From NCBI RefSeq assembly GCF_964340395.1, contig NC_135561.1:7683732-7731231 (forward strand): a DNA stretch of 47,500 nucleotides, in the 5' to 3' direction. Position numbers and translations under genes: made by a program. Shown piece by piece: positions 22,536 through 47,500 of the stretch (position 1 is the stretch's first letter; the number at the start of each line of letters is the position of its first letter). The notes under the pieces are model-generated. The model was not told where the DNA came from. It saw only the letters and a list, made by a program, of their open reading frames with translations, and made no database searches. Source of the stretch: Glandiceps talaboti. Lineage: Eukaryota; Hemichordata; Enteropneusta; Spengelidae.

Positions 22536-22895
22536 ACTCAGAGCATACCATTAGAACACAGTCACTAACTCACTATCACAAATTAAGACAAGTTATTGAT
22601 CCTATAAGGGACTGGTTCGAAATTTACCTTTATCTAACCTTTGAATAGGCACATACAAATTAACATTGTAACTTCTGGCTATAAAACTAGAAGACATACC
22701 AGTATACAATCTTCTTTCAAAGAAACACCATCTTATTGGCGTATAAACATTGCGCATTGTTTTCCAAATATATATCAAATAATCTCCTGGGATTCGAAAG
22801 TGTGACGCCGTTATTGAGTGGTCGCTGTGTCCCCCCCAGTCGATTTCAGGAGGAGGGGGGGGGGCAATAGGTGAAGCGTAAGGATGGTGTATTAG

Positions 22896-23043
22896 TAGCC
22901 TACCTGTAGACTTGAACAACTCTCTCTACTACACTATTCAGCTATCCTAACTGACATTTTGATTTTTTGAATTTTCGCTGAACTAATCAAGATGTCAGCC
23001 TTAGGATAGTGGAATAGTGCCCTTCAAGTTTGCAGGTAGGCTA
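22896..23043. mobile_element. 148-bp fold-back element
   Basis: The arms start TAGCCTACCTG and end CAGGTAGGCTA. Both contain CTTGAA, CTATCCTAA and TGACAT in matching inverted order. Arms are about 65-70 bp with a short loop. Confidence 0.7.
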
Positions 23044-23093
23044 ATATATTATAATCACGCGTACGTCCATAGACCCTCCACCAACTATGGTAC

Positions 23094-23137
23094 GTCTAAG
23101 CATGGATGTATTATCACTAATACATCCATGGTCTAAG
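23094..23137. repeat. 30-bp perfect hairpin flanked by 7-bp direct repeats
   Basis: CATGGATGTATTA, a 4-base loop TCAC, then TAATACATCCATG (23101-23130). The sequence GTCTAAG stands immediately on both sides (23094-23100 and 23131-23137). Confidence 0.85.
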
Positions 23138-24263
23138 TTAATAGCTTTTAAAGGTATTAGGGTATTAAAGGGAGTAGATTTAGACGCTATCATCCTTGTC
23201 CGTGATTTAGCTGGAAAGACTAGCAAATAGGGCATGTTTGAACACATAGAATTTTGTCACAAAAGGTGAGGTAATTTGACTGATTGGATAATAAAGGGAT
23301 AGCTTTCCAATTATAATATTACAAAGTTGACGAATTAAATGAAGCTTAAAGTAGGGTTAGAACAAGACAAAGAGAAAATAAACAACTATTCTAGGTTCGT
23401 GTACCGTACCGGTCAAGTGGTTTGGAGGGGGGGGGGGGTTAGGTTCTACATGTACATCTCTTTCTGAGCAACATAAGATTTACAAGCACAACACGCCACT
23501 CTAGCTCTAAAACCATTTTTTTTTGTTTACCGCTGTAGTGCCTTAGGGCATTCCCTCACACAATTGCGCAAGAAAAGGATCGGGAACACAACAGCACACT
23601 ACAGATGAATTAACTGTATGCGATATAGTTGAGTGATCTTTTTTAAAACTCCATTCATCTCTCGTATTGTCTCCAAAATCACTCAACCTAAAGCTTTCTG
23701 TAATCGCACCCATTGAAATTGTGGTATTTAGTGTCGTGGTTTTTCTGCCATATGTGAAAGCAAGTTAGCTAGCTGGAATTCCAGGGCGGGCTGGTTCTGA
23801 TAATGTTTGGTGTACGAAGCGCATGGGTCGGAAGAACTGCCTGCATTCTATCAACGCTTCACCGACTGACACCATTAAAAGGAGAAAGTTCAGAGTTCGC
23901 CGCATACGACTATCAACACCAACGTCTGTTTGTCTCGAACAGTTGAGCCCCAGCTTGTGAAACGCCAGGATGTACTAATGCTAGATCATCACTATAACTG
24001 GTTTGTTCTGCAGAAAAAAAAGTTTACCATTAGCGCCGTTACAGCGTATGGATTTACTGTGGCCTCCAGACTGGTTTAATTATTACCGATTTCTTTACCT
24101 GTGCTTTGCAAGGCAGTGAAATGGAATGCGCTGTTTACTCTCAAAACCCATAAACAGTCAGTTCACGCGATAATACTTTGCTGCGTGTATTTACGACGTA
24201 CTATAGGTCTACCAGCAATCCCAACGTCACCATTGCTCAGGCTGAAAACCAGGTCGAAGGAAG
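23138..24263. other. upstream region of the M28 gene
   Basis: It holds a 12-G tract at 23427-23438. No gene recognised. It probably contains the promoter of the M28 gene, but I see no clear TATA box. Confidence 0.4.
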
Positions 24264-40819
<16,556 letters not shown>

Positions 40820-41160
40820 CAGACCATAATCCACCTTGATAGTATATAATGTAATGCGCATGTCAGAATTATGATTATTAAGTTGACTTGTCGAGTTCAA
40901 GTTTGATATTTCCACTGAGTATTATACTTTCCAGCCTCAAGCCTACGGTGCTAAATTCTCGGGACTTTCCCCAATTTGCGCTCTCCATAGAGTAGTTGCG
41001 CTATTTCCCCAAGAAATTACCATTTCTGCCAGTTAACGTTGTTTGGAGGTATTTCGATCTTCGATTTGGACAAAACAAGTTATATCTGAGATAAACGTGT
41101 TTGACGAGAAAAAATGTTCAATATGCAAATATACATTCGATCTGTTTCAAAGTAGTCAAA

Positions 41161-41272
41161 ATGAATGGAAAAATTCAGAATACAGGGACTGTAAGCCGTC
41201 GTGTTGTTCCGCCCTCACCGGCCAAAAGGTTGCCGATGCATGAGGGCGCCATGTCAGGGCGTACTTTAAAGA
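41161..41272 (+). CDS. possible alternative first exon, basic Pro/Ser-rich
   Basis: An ATG at 41161 opens 37 codons plus one base (MNGKIQN..., with a VSRRVVPPSPAKRLP segment) and ends at a strong donor, A|GTAAGT. It ends in phase 1, like the exon at 41455-41662, so it could splice to 42454. The frame also stays open to TAA at 41332-41334 if unspliced. No family recognised. Confidence 0.3.
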
Positions 41273-41313
41273 GTAAGTCTGAGACAATAAAGCATTCCCC
41301 GTCTCGCGGCAGA

Positions 41314-41351
41314 TCTCGCGAGATATGCAAATAACCTAGCAACGGTTGCTA
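41314..41351 (+). promoter_or_regulatory. core promoter: TCTCGCGAGA palindrome and RFX-like palindrome
   Basis: TCTCGCGAGA (41314-41323) is a known CpG-promoter motif bound by BANP-type proteins. TAGCAACGGTTGCTA (41337-41351) contains two RFX half-sites (AGCAAC and GTTGCT). They lie 100-140 bp before the ATG at 41455, between the M28 gene and the next gene. Confidence 0.55.
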
Positions 41352-41454
41352 CGAGGGTCAAGCTTTGCGGATTGGCCAAGTTGTTTATATGAAAGTCAAC
41401 GCATTAGTCTGAAAAAATACTATCGTTTGTGACCATCTACAATCGTAAGTCGTC

Positions 41455-41662
41455 ATGGAAGACATTGAAAAATTGAAAGTACACGAACTAAAGAGCATGT
41501 TTCGAAAATATGGCGTGTCAACAACAAGTTTAAAAGAAAAATACGTCACGGTGTCACACCATCATTATATTTCCAAACTGACTGTCATTTCTGGGAATAC
41601 ATTGTCAGTGCCAAACGTATGCAGCATACTAGATGGCTATAATATTTCAATCTTGAGAAATG
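41455..41662 (+). CDS. SAP-like gene, exon 1
   Basis: 69 codons plus one base from the ATG to AATG|GTAATT. If unspliced, it stops at TAA 41668-41670 after 71 residues. Confidence 0.5.
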
Positions 41663-42632
41663 GTAATTAATGACAAGCAAAATCGAGTAGTTTTGATTAT
41701 TAGTACACATGTACATGGTGGAAACGTTTCCCGTCACCAATTTTCAATAGAAGTATATTAGAATGCAATGCACATGAAGTGTGGCGTAGTACTACACATC
41801 CACCGGCCGGCCGTAAGCCCTTATGAACCGTTGACATTTACACTGTTGACAAATAAGCAAAAAGTCTTACACATTTTTAGAGTGCAAATGTCCCGTTTTG
41901 GTCCTAGAGTTCAGAATTGAAAAGTTCTAAATTATCATCACAGGTCGGGAAATCATAGTCAGTTCCTGACAATCGTATTACGATTTTACCACATGTTATC
42001 TTCATACAATACGTACCAGTCTAGTTCCCGACGACCGTATTCCGATTTTACCCTACCTTAATAAGGTTAATAACTTAGAGTAAAATCGGAATACGGTCGT
42101 CAGGAACTAGAATAGGGAATCACCGGCGATGCGTGAAACACGTGTATGTATCAGCCATGTTTATACTTGAGTTCGATGAACACTGATGTTGTAGAACTCA
42201 TAGTCCAAATTAGTAAAATAAAACGACATAGTATCTCTAAATTTTAATTTTAAATACATATATATAGCCCATTTATAAATTTATATGATAAAATCAAAGA
42301 CAGTGAAAAAAAATTCTCAACCGTTTTCAAAGTTTTTAGCGGACCCGGACGAATTTAGCCGACGAATTACAGACTAAGAATGACATCATTGCCAACTATT
42401 AACAGCACGTTACAGTAAAGTGATCCCGTATGCTTTGTTGTGTTGGTTTTTAGACGACGCTACGCGACGTATAAAAAGTCTATGGAAAAGTTATGACATT
42501 GTATCAAAATTTAGACGTTGTTTAAAAATAGGAATACAATATTCGCGACCTGACATGCAAGTTTTCAACCATAGGGCCTGCGATCCTCGACTGGATCCAA
42601 CTGTAATATTTTCAAGTTCATGTCGAAACTGA
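41455..42632 (+). CDS. probable two-exon gene with SAP-like N-terminus
   Basis: Exon 1 is 41455-41662 (donor AATG|GTAATT, phase 1) and exon 2 is 42454-42632 (acceptor TTTTTAG, stop TGA at 42630-42632); 128 residues. The ATG has a good context (GTCATGG) and follows the palindrome-rich promoter by about 100 bp. Residues 1-35 (MEDIEKLKVHELKSMFRKYG, then SLKEKYV) resemble a SAP motif, a helix-turn-helix seen in DNA/RNA-binding proteins. Exon 2 encodes a basic segment (DDATRRIKSLWKSYD, FRRCLK) and ends DPTVIFSSSCRN; I do not recognise it. X-box-like motifs lie around the gene. The exon pairing rests on matching phase and on both exons being open without need. Confidence 0.45.
42021..42110. repeat. 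hairpin with ~31-bp stem plus a third copy at 41959-41990
   Basis: CTAGTTCCCGACGACCGTAT at 42021 and its reverse complement at 42080-42110 pair over about 31 bp with one mismatch and a 28-base loop. A diverged copy of the same arm lies at 41959-41990. Confidence 0.8.
42454..42632 (+). CDS. SAP-like gene, exon 2
   Basis: Acceptor GTTTTTAG, phase 1 in, 59 codons, TGA. Basic and protein-like composition, no family recognised. Confidence 0.45.
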
Positions 42633-45600
42633 ATTCAAAGGTAACACTGTGTCAATCTCAACCGCTCTTCATCTGCGCCCAGACGGCCAAAAATCACCGT
42701 AACGTCTGACGGCTAGTTATGAAACCCCTGTCGGCGAATTTTACATACGCACATCGTTTTTACAACCATACTTTAAAAGTTTGCTTCCCTTGATTTATCA
42801 TACCATGGAAGTATACTGCACTGTACGTACGATGACGTCGAGAACAATGGTGTTGCTAAGCGGTTGACACTTCAGCGTGACGTGGTTGCTATGCACTCAA
42901 TGGTGTCTCCCGCGAGACGGATAATGCCTAATATTAGCTTGGACAGCTTGAAAGCAGTGGCAGTCTGGTGTCACCATGGTAATAACCACTGTACATGTTT
43001 CCAGTCTACGTCATGTTAACAGACAAAAAACCATCCATATTGTAGAAGAGACTTTTATAATAGAAGATATTTGTAAACATTGGATATTAAAATAGTTCTG
43101 TATTTTCCAGTAATCTTTTTGTGTTTACGACTGTTGTAAGTTTACATTTCACTCAAAATCAAAATTTTGTTTTTGTCATTTTGTTTTATCTTTACAAGAA
43201 GACTTTAAATTGAATTGAAACTTGAAAATTGAGTTGTCGACAAAAAGATGACTTGACAATATATATTTACTACGGACGGATGTATATACCTTGACTTGTA
43301 CCTTGAAAAAAAGTCTTCCCAAATAATGAGCCCAGTCCTAAGTTTAGACAATTTATCCCAACAGTTGACATGCCATTGGCGTCGTGATGTGACGTGTTGA
43401 CATGCCATTGGCGTCGTGATGTGACATGTTGACATGCCATTAGTGCCTTGATGTGACGTGTTGACATGTCATTGGTGCCGGGATGTGACGTGTTGACATG
43501 TCATTGGTGCCGAGATGTGACGTAAGATGTTGTATATTTTATTTAAATGTGTATATATTTATATGACAGATTTCTTTGTATAACTCTTCAAATAAACAGA
43601 CGAAACGCCAAATTATTTTCAGAATGATAATTTCTTTGTTAATATAGTTCCTAGTGTGTAAGTCATGTCTTGTGTGGTATGTCTTGTTGGGATAACGAAA
43701 AGTCATGACGATTTTGAGATGAAAAATGAACGCACAATTATTTATTAATGAGGAATACTCGGCAGAAGCTTACATGTAGCTGATTGACAACATCCTAGCA
43801 TAGAACCGGAAAATCACCCATTGTAGTTTAGGCTTTATCTTAGATGGTTCTGTTATATAGCCTCACATGCTGAGGATTACATATCCTTATTTATAGTGCA
43901 TTATGTAAAGGGCCAAAGTGTCCAAAAGTGTCACTAATTAGTGGCATAATATTCTTATTTCTAGACACCAAGCAATATTTTACCTCGTAGACATGCTTAA
44001 GCACTTGTGTTTACTAGTCCAGGAGCTGATAAGTAATAATAGTTCCAATTCCCGGTGGTGGCAGTCCCAGACGAAGCGGGTACGCATGCTTGTTAGAAAT
44101 TTCGCGGAAAAGGGGGTGTTTTTCTATAACGCCTTATGTGTAGTGTTTTTGAATATCACAGAAAATGCGCTTTAGAAAATAAACTTTAACCTTTAAATCT
44201 GTTGAGAATAATCGTGCGGTAAGGAGATGATTTTTTTTTAATTATAAAATTCGATCGTTAATTTCATAATAAGCTTATGTACACAAAGCCCAACACGAAG
44301 CGGCGTTTTTTATCTGAACTGCAATAAAACGAGATATGAGCAATTTAAATGCTAAAACATCCACCAGTGCCTGTACAAAAATGTCAAGGATCTCATCTAG
44401 ACGCTCTTCAATATTTCAAATACGTTTTATATTTTAAGTAGATTTATAACCCACAGCTATCAAAAAAGAAGTAAAGTAAACTTAATGTAAATTATGTTGT
44501 TTCAATAATACCATATGGTACGAGCAATGTGGGGTGGTTTAGATGATAATGCGGTGTACATGTGAAAATACGAGATGGGTGCTGTGGTAGAACGAATATC
44601 ATAAGTCATCATAAATGGAGGACTGGTATTAATAGAAAATACATCTCGGCACTGACGTGTCTTGTTCTATTTCCAATACTTACTACCAATCCAGAAAGAT
44701 TATAGCGTTTCAGTCAGTCGGCTCGTGATATCTCACACAAACGTTTTTTTTTTGTTAGGGATATATCCATTACACACGCACATTAAATATTACACGGTAA
44801 ACACAAATAAACAGTTTTGCAGTTTTGTGTTTGAATGTGTCTTGTTTAATCCAAAAGGGATGTCGATGTGTGTTCACAGTAAGATAAAATGCATCGTTTG
44901 ATATGCTTGTGCGTTTTTAGTATCGTATTCTGTTTTAATATGTAATCTGACTGGAACAAACAACGCTGTGTGAGATATAAAAGTCATCGTGCTTGGCGTA
45001 AATTGAAACCTCAAACTCTCTCTGATTTGGTAGTACAACGTTGTCTTTTTCACTGGTAAAATCATGGTAGTTGTATGGTCACAGTAACGTACAGCGTACT
45101 GTTGAGTGAAGCAATATACATGCAAATCTATCTATTGGCGAAATGTGTGTACATGAATTAATTAGCATAATTAACATTTTAACCAGGCATTTTAATTAAT
45201 GAATTTCCCCAATTTCAAGGTATTGTTTAAAAACAAGACGACTCAAAGTTATTCCAAATATCATTTATTTTCTCGTAAGTATGGAAGTTATTTTTATTTT
45301 TCGACTAGTTTTGGGTGATCAAATGGTACTCATTGGGAGGAGCACATATATACTCAAATAGTATCAACTTAAAATACATGAACTGAAAAGCAGACTACCA
45401 AGAACTAACTAGGAAAGCAACGGGTTATTTGATCATAATTAGACAATACTTAACCAAAATAAGTTAGAAGCTGTTTAAACGACTATTAGTTTGAATATCT
45501 GACTAACTACCCCCCCCCCCCCATTCCCCCCGAAGACTTGGTTTGCTAGCTAGATATTAACAGACTAGTAAGCGGTAATATCTAATAGTTCTTCAGACTT

Positions 45601-45800
45601 TTGGTTCCACCTAGCTGAAGTATAAAATTGTATTTATACCTCTAAAAACCAATAACTATGTATTAGATTTGACATAGGCTTATATCTGAAATCCCATGAA
45701 CAGTATGAACTATAATATAAATTGAACATGACTATGGCATAACATTATATTTTCATTTTACTTTTAATATGTTACAACCCGACAACTGCCTAACATGTTA
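42633..45800. other. mostly gene-free region
   Basis: X-box-like GTTGCTA motifs lie at about 42853 and 42886, and GTCACCATGGTAAT lies near 42970. A 60-codon open frame at 43993-44175 (+ strand, followed by AATAAA) could be a last exon, but I cannot link it to anything. A 13-C tract lies at 45510-45522. Confidence 0.4.
43364..43523. repeat. 32-bp minisatellite, five units
   Basis: Five tandem copies of a unit starting GTTGACATG(C/T)CATT and ending GATGTGAC(G/A)T. Each unit carries a CRE-like TGACGT half-site except one. Confidence 0.95.
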
Positions 45801-46176
45801 GGCCAAATAAAAAAACTTGTTTGGTTCCGGTTACCCCACCCTACCTAGTTTTTTACGCCGACCCCAAACTTTTTTTTTTACGTATTCGAGAAATAAAAAA
45901 GAAAATCGCGAAAATTGTGTGAAGTCTCGCAAGAAATAGTGGATGCGGGAACTGACATCAACTGAAAAAGATATTTCTTCCAATCTGTAATGGCTGTACA
46001 TCTGATGAGAAGAAGCCAATAACACAGAGACCACATGGAAAACAATGGAAAAAACATAACTACCTGAACTAGACACTCACACAAGAAAAAAAAATTAAAA
46101 AATTGAATAAAAAATCTACCGACCCCACCTATTCTGAAATTGAATGTAATCGGAACCACACAATTTTTTTTACGCC
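45801..46176. mobile_element. 376-bp PIF/Harbinger-like MITE with TTA target duplication
   Basis: The left end GGCCAAATAAAAAAACTTGT and the reverse of the right end (GGCGTAAAAAAAATTGTG) match over about 35 bp, including TGGTTCCG(G/A)TTAC. TTA flanks both sides (45798-45800 and 46177-46179), the classical Harbinger target. The interior has no transposase. Confidence 0.7.
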
Positions 46177-47298
46177 TTATAGTTTCACATTTTTTTCTGT
46201 ACAGGCCTTACAGACACCATCATCCGATACCGACCAATGACCCCATTTCTTTGCACGATGTTCTTTTTGATCATTTCCTCTGATATAATTATTCAGAATT
46301 ACTATAGGATGGGTTCGTTCTCGCATCTCTTCATGTGTATACCACTCTCCACAAACAAAATGTTCAACGGGTAACCATTGGATGTTCACTGGGTGTTTAT
46401 CGATTATTTTGCCGAGTAGGAGTTGTTCCTCGCCCGTCAGACCGATAAACTTGTCATTTTCTGATTCGTCATACTTATCCATTATATCGCCAAGTTCTTC
46501 AGTTAGTTTATTCCATACATACTGTGTTTCCGACGTTGGAGTAAGGAAAATAAAACCACCGTTAATTGTACTAACTGGCTTAGAACATGTATTGTGCATC
46601 ACGATCAAATCTGTATTACTGTACCTCTGAAAGTATTTGGTTGGGTTATCAAACCATATAGCATCGGATTCAGTCTCAAAAACTGACATACCCTCTTTAA
46701 GGAGTTCGTTGATAACACTCACCCGATACAATCCATATCTGAAATAGTCAACGTATCCATGGGCCATAGAATCGGTAGAACCAAACATTTCAAGTACAAC
46801 ATTTAGTTCTGGTTTCCAATTTGTCACACGCTGAAATGTTTCCATATCACTTACTATGAACAGAGTCATCGGAAGTATGCCAAGACACTCAACATTACAA
46901 ATCCAACTCTTTGTGATATTAAGATATCCCAAGTTAAAAAATTGCGTGATTACAACACCATACTGCTTGTACAATAACTTAGCTTTAGTAGTTGTATTTG
47001 TGTAACGATTTGTATCGACATTAGGCTTCGCCGTTACTCTTCTTTGACTCGTTACATTGACCACAGATGGGGACTTCACCGTTGTACCTTTTCTTGTATG
47101 AACAACAGAGTCTCCTGGTATTTTTGCGTATTTTATCGTGCCAACTGGTGCAGCCGGTTGTTTTTTTGGTATTGATTCACCAAAGCTGATAGTAAGACTG
47201 GAACCATGGAACTTCACAACATAATTAATGATGGGCAAAACACACAAAGACACTAGCACTATCAGTGCTACTCGCTGTCGGTTGTTGTGCTTAACCAT
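46177..47298 (-). CDS. Golgi-type glycosyltransferase (GT77-like nucleotide-diphospho-sugar transferase)
   Basis: Single exon, 373 residues, ATG at 47298-47296, stop TAA at 46179-46177. An upstream in-frame TTG would add eight residues, but ATG is preferred. Type II membrane layout: a short basic N-terminus (KHNNRQR), one membrane helix at about 10-28, a Thr/Ser/Lys-rich stem to about 105 with several N-glycosylation sites, then the catalytic domain at 110-345. The domain shows VVITQFFNLGYL, VDYFRYGLYR, FETESDAIWFDNP (210-212 is E-S-D where the family usually has D-x-D), NGGF (246-249) and LNNYIRG (334-341). These match the Nucleotid_trans/GT77-type family, which transfers sugars such as xylose or galactose in the Golgi. 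Donor and acceptor are unknown. The stop codon sits in a MITE target site. Confidence 0.75.
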   Translation of the reverse strand: MVKHNNRQRVALIVLVSLCVLPIINYVVKFHGSSLTISFGESIPKKQPAAPVGTIKYAKIPGDSVVHTRKGTTVKSPSVVNVTSQRRVTAKPNVDTNRYTNTTTKAKLLYKQYGVVITQFFNLGYLNITKSWICNVECLGILPMTLFIVSDMETFQRVTNWKPELNVVLEMFGSTDSMAHGYVDYFRYGLYRVSVINELLKEGMSVFETESDAIWFDNPTKYFQRYSNTDLIVMHNTCSKPVSTINGGFIFLTPTSETQYVWNKLTEELGDIMDKYDESENDKFIGLTGEEQLLLGKIIDKHPVNIQWLPVEHFVCGEWYTHEEMRERTHPIVILNNYIRGNDQKEHRAKKWGHWSVSDDGVCKACTEKNVKL

Positions 47299-47500
47299 TC
47301 TGATTGTGTGGATAGTACTCAATTTTATGTACAGCTATGTCTGTATGTACTGCAAAGAAAGGGGGATGTGTTGATGTTATTATATTTACATGCAACTTAC
47401 TACCTACAAATACAAACAGGTCTACGGAACATTAGTTTAAAAAAAATACATATTGCCACATGTCTCGACCTATAGCGATGTACACGTGTACATCAATATT
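47299..47500. other. upstream flank of the glycosyltransferase gene
   Basis: AT-rich; no TATA box or coding exon recognised on either strand. Confidence 0.4.

Noticed and set aside
22602-23247. Two minus-strand frames that might be transposon protein fragments
   Set aside because: No reverse transcriptase, integrase or transposase motif can be seen, and one overlaps the fold-back element.
43993-44175. 60-codon frame followed by AATAAA, possibly a last exon
   Set aside because: No acceptor, phase or homology links it to a neighbouring gene. Only noted within the region entry.
45831-46159. Two minus-strand frames of 81-93 codons next to the glycosyltransferase
   Set aside because: They lie wholly inside the MITE and show no family features.

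Overview
The window is nuclear DNA of an animal, most likely a marine invertebrate. I base this on AT-rich, intron-rich sequence, GT-AG introns in conserved phases, very many tetranucleotide microsatellites, and numerous short fold-back (MITE-like) elements. Nothing looks bacterial or viral. I cannot name the species.

Left end (1-6.4 kb): part of a tandem family. The window opens inside the last exon of one copy (1-88, ending CAIL). Two copies follow on the + strand: A (exons 2595-2994 and 3597-3733) and B (exons 5181-5580 and 6103-6317, ending CNIL). Both first exons are exactly 400 bp, in the same phase, and code for a ParB/sulfiredoxin-like domain with a GHRRLYLYK core. Two of the three copies end in a CaaX box, which predicts a geranylgeranylated, membrane-bound ParB/Srx-like protein. 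Copy A has an acidic Ser/Asp tail instead. A weakly ATP-synthase-g-like broken ORF lies between the first copy and A.

Middle (6.4-24 kb): mostly repeats and non-coding DNA. It holds a LINE 3' end with a (TCTAA)n tail, several fold-back elements, a 150-bp duplication set in (TA)n, and paired CRE and DR1 motifs. It also holds a two-exon BTB/POZ gene on the - strand (exon 1 17596-17706, exon 2 12338-12895).

Right-centre (24.2-40.8 kb): a ten-exon secreted M28-family metallopeptidase-like gene on the + strand. All ten exons join in phase to give 449 residues. The five expected zinc ligands are present, but the general-base Glu position reads Thr, so it may be a weakened or dead enzyme. About 600 bp after it is a compact CpG-containing promoter (TCTCGCGAGA plus an RFX-like palindrome), followed by a probable two-exon gene with a SAP-like N-terminus (41455-42632).

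Right end (42.6-47.5 kb): hairpins, a 32-bp minisatellite, a Harbinger-like MITE, and a single-exon Golgi-type glycosyltransferase on the - strand (46177-47298). The MITE's TTA target duplication is the stop codon of this glycosyltransferase. Exon structures are hand-built from splice sites and reading phase, with no transcript support.
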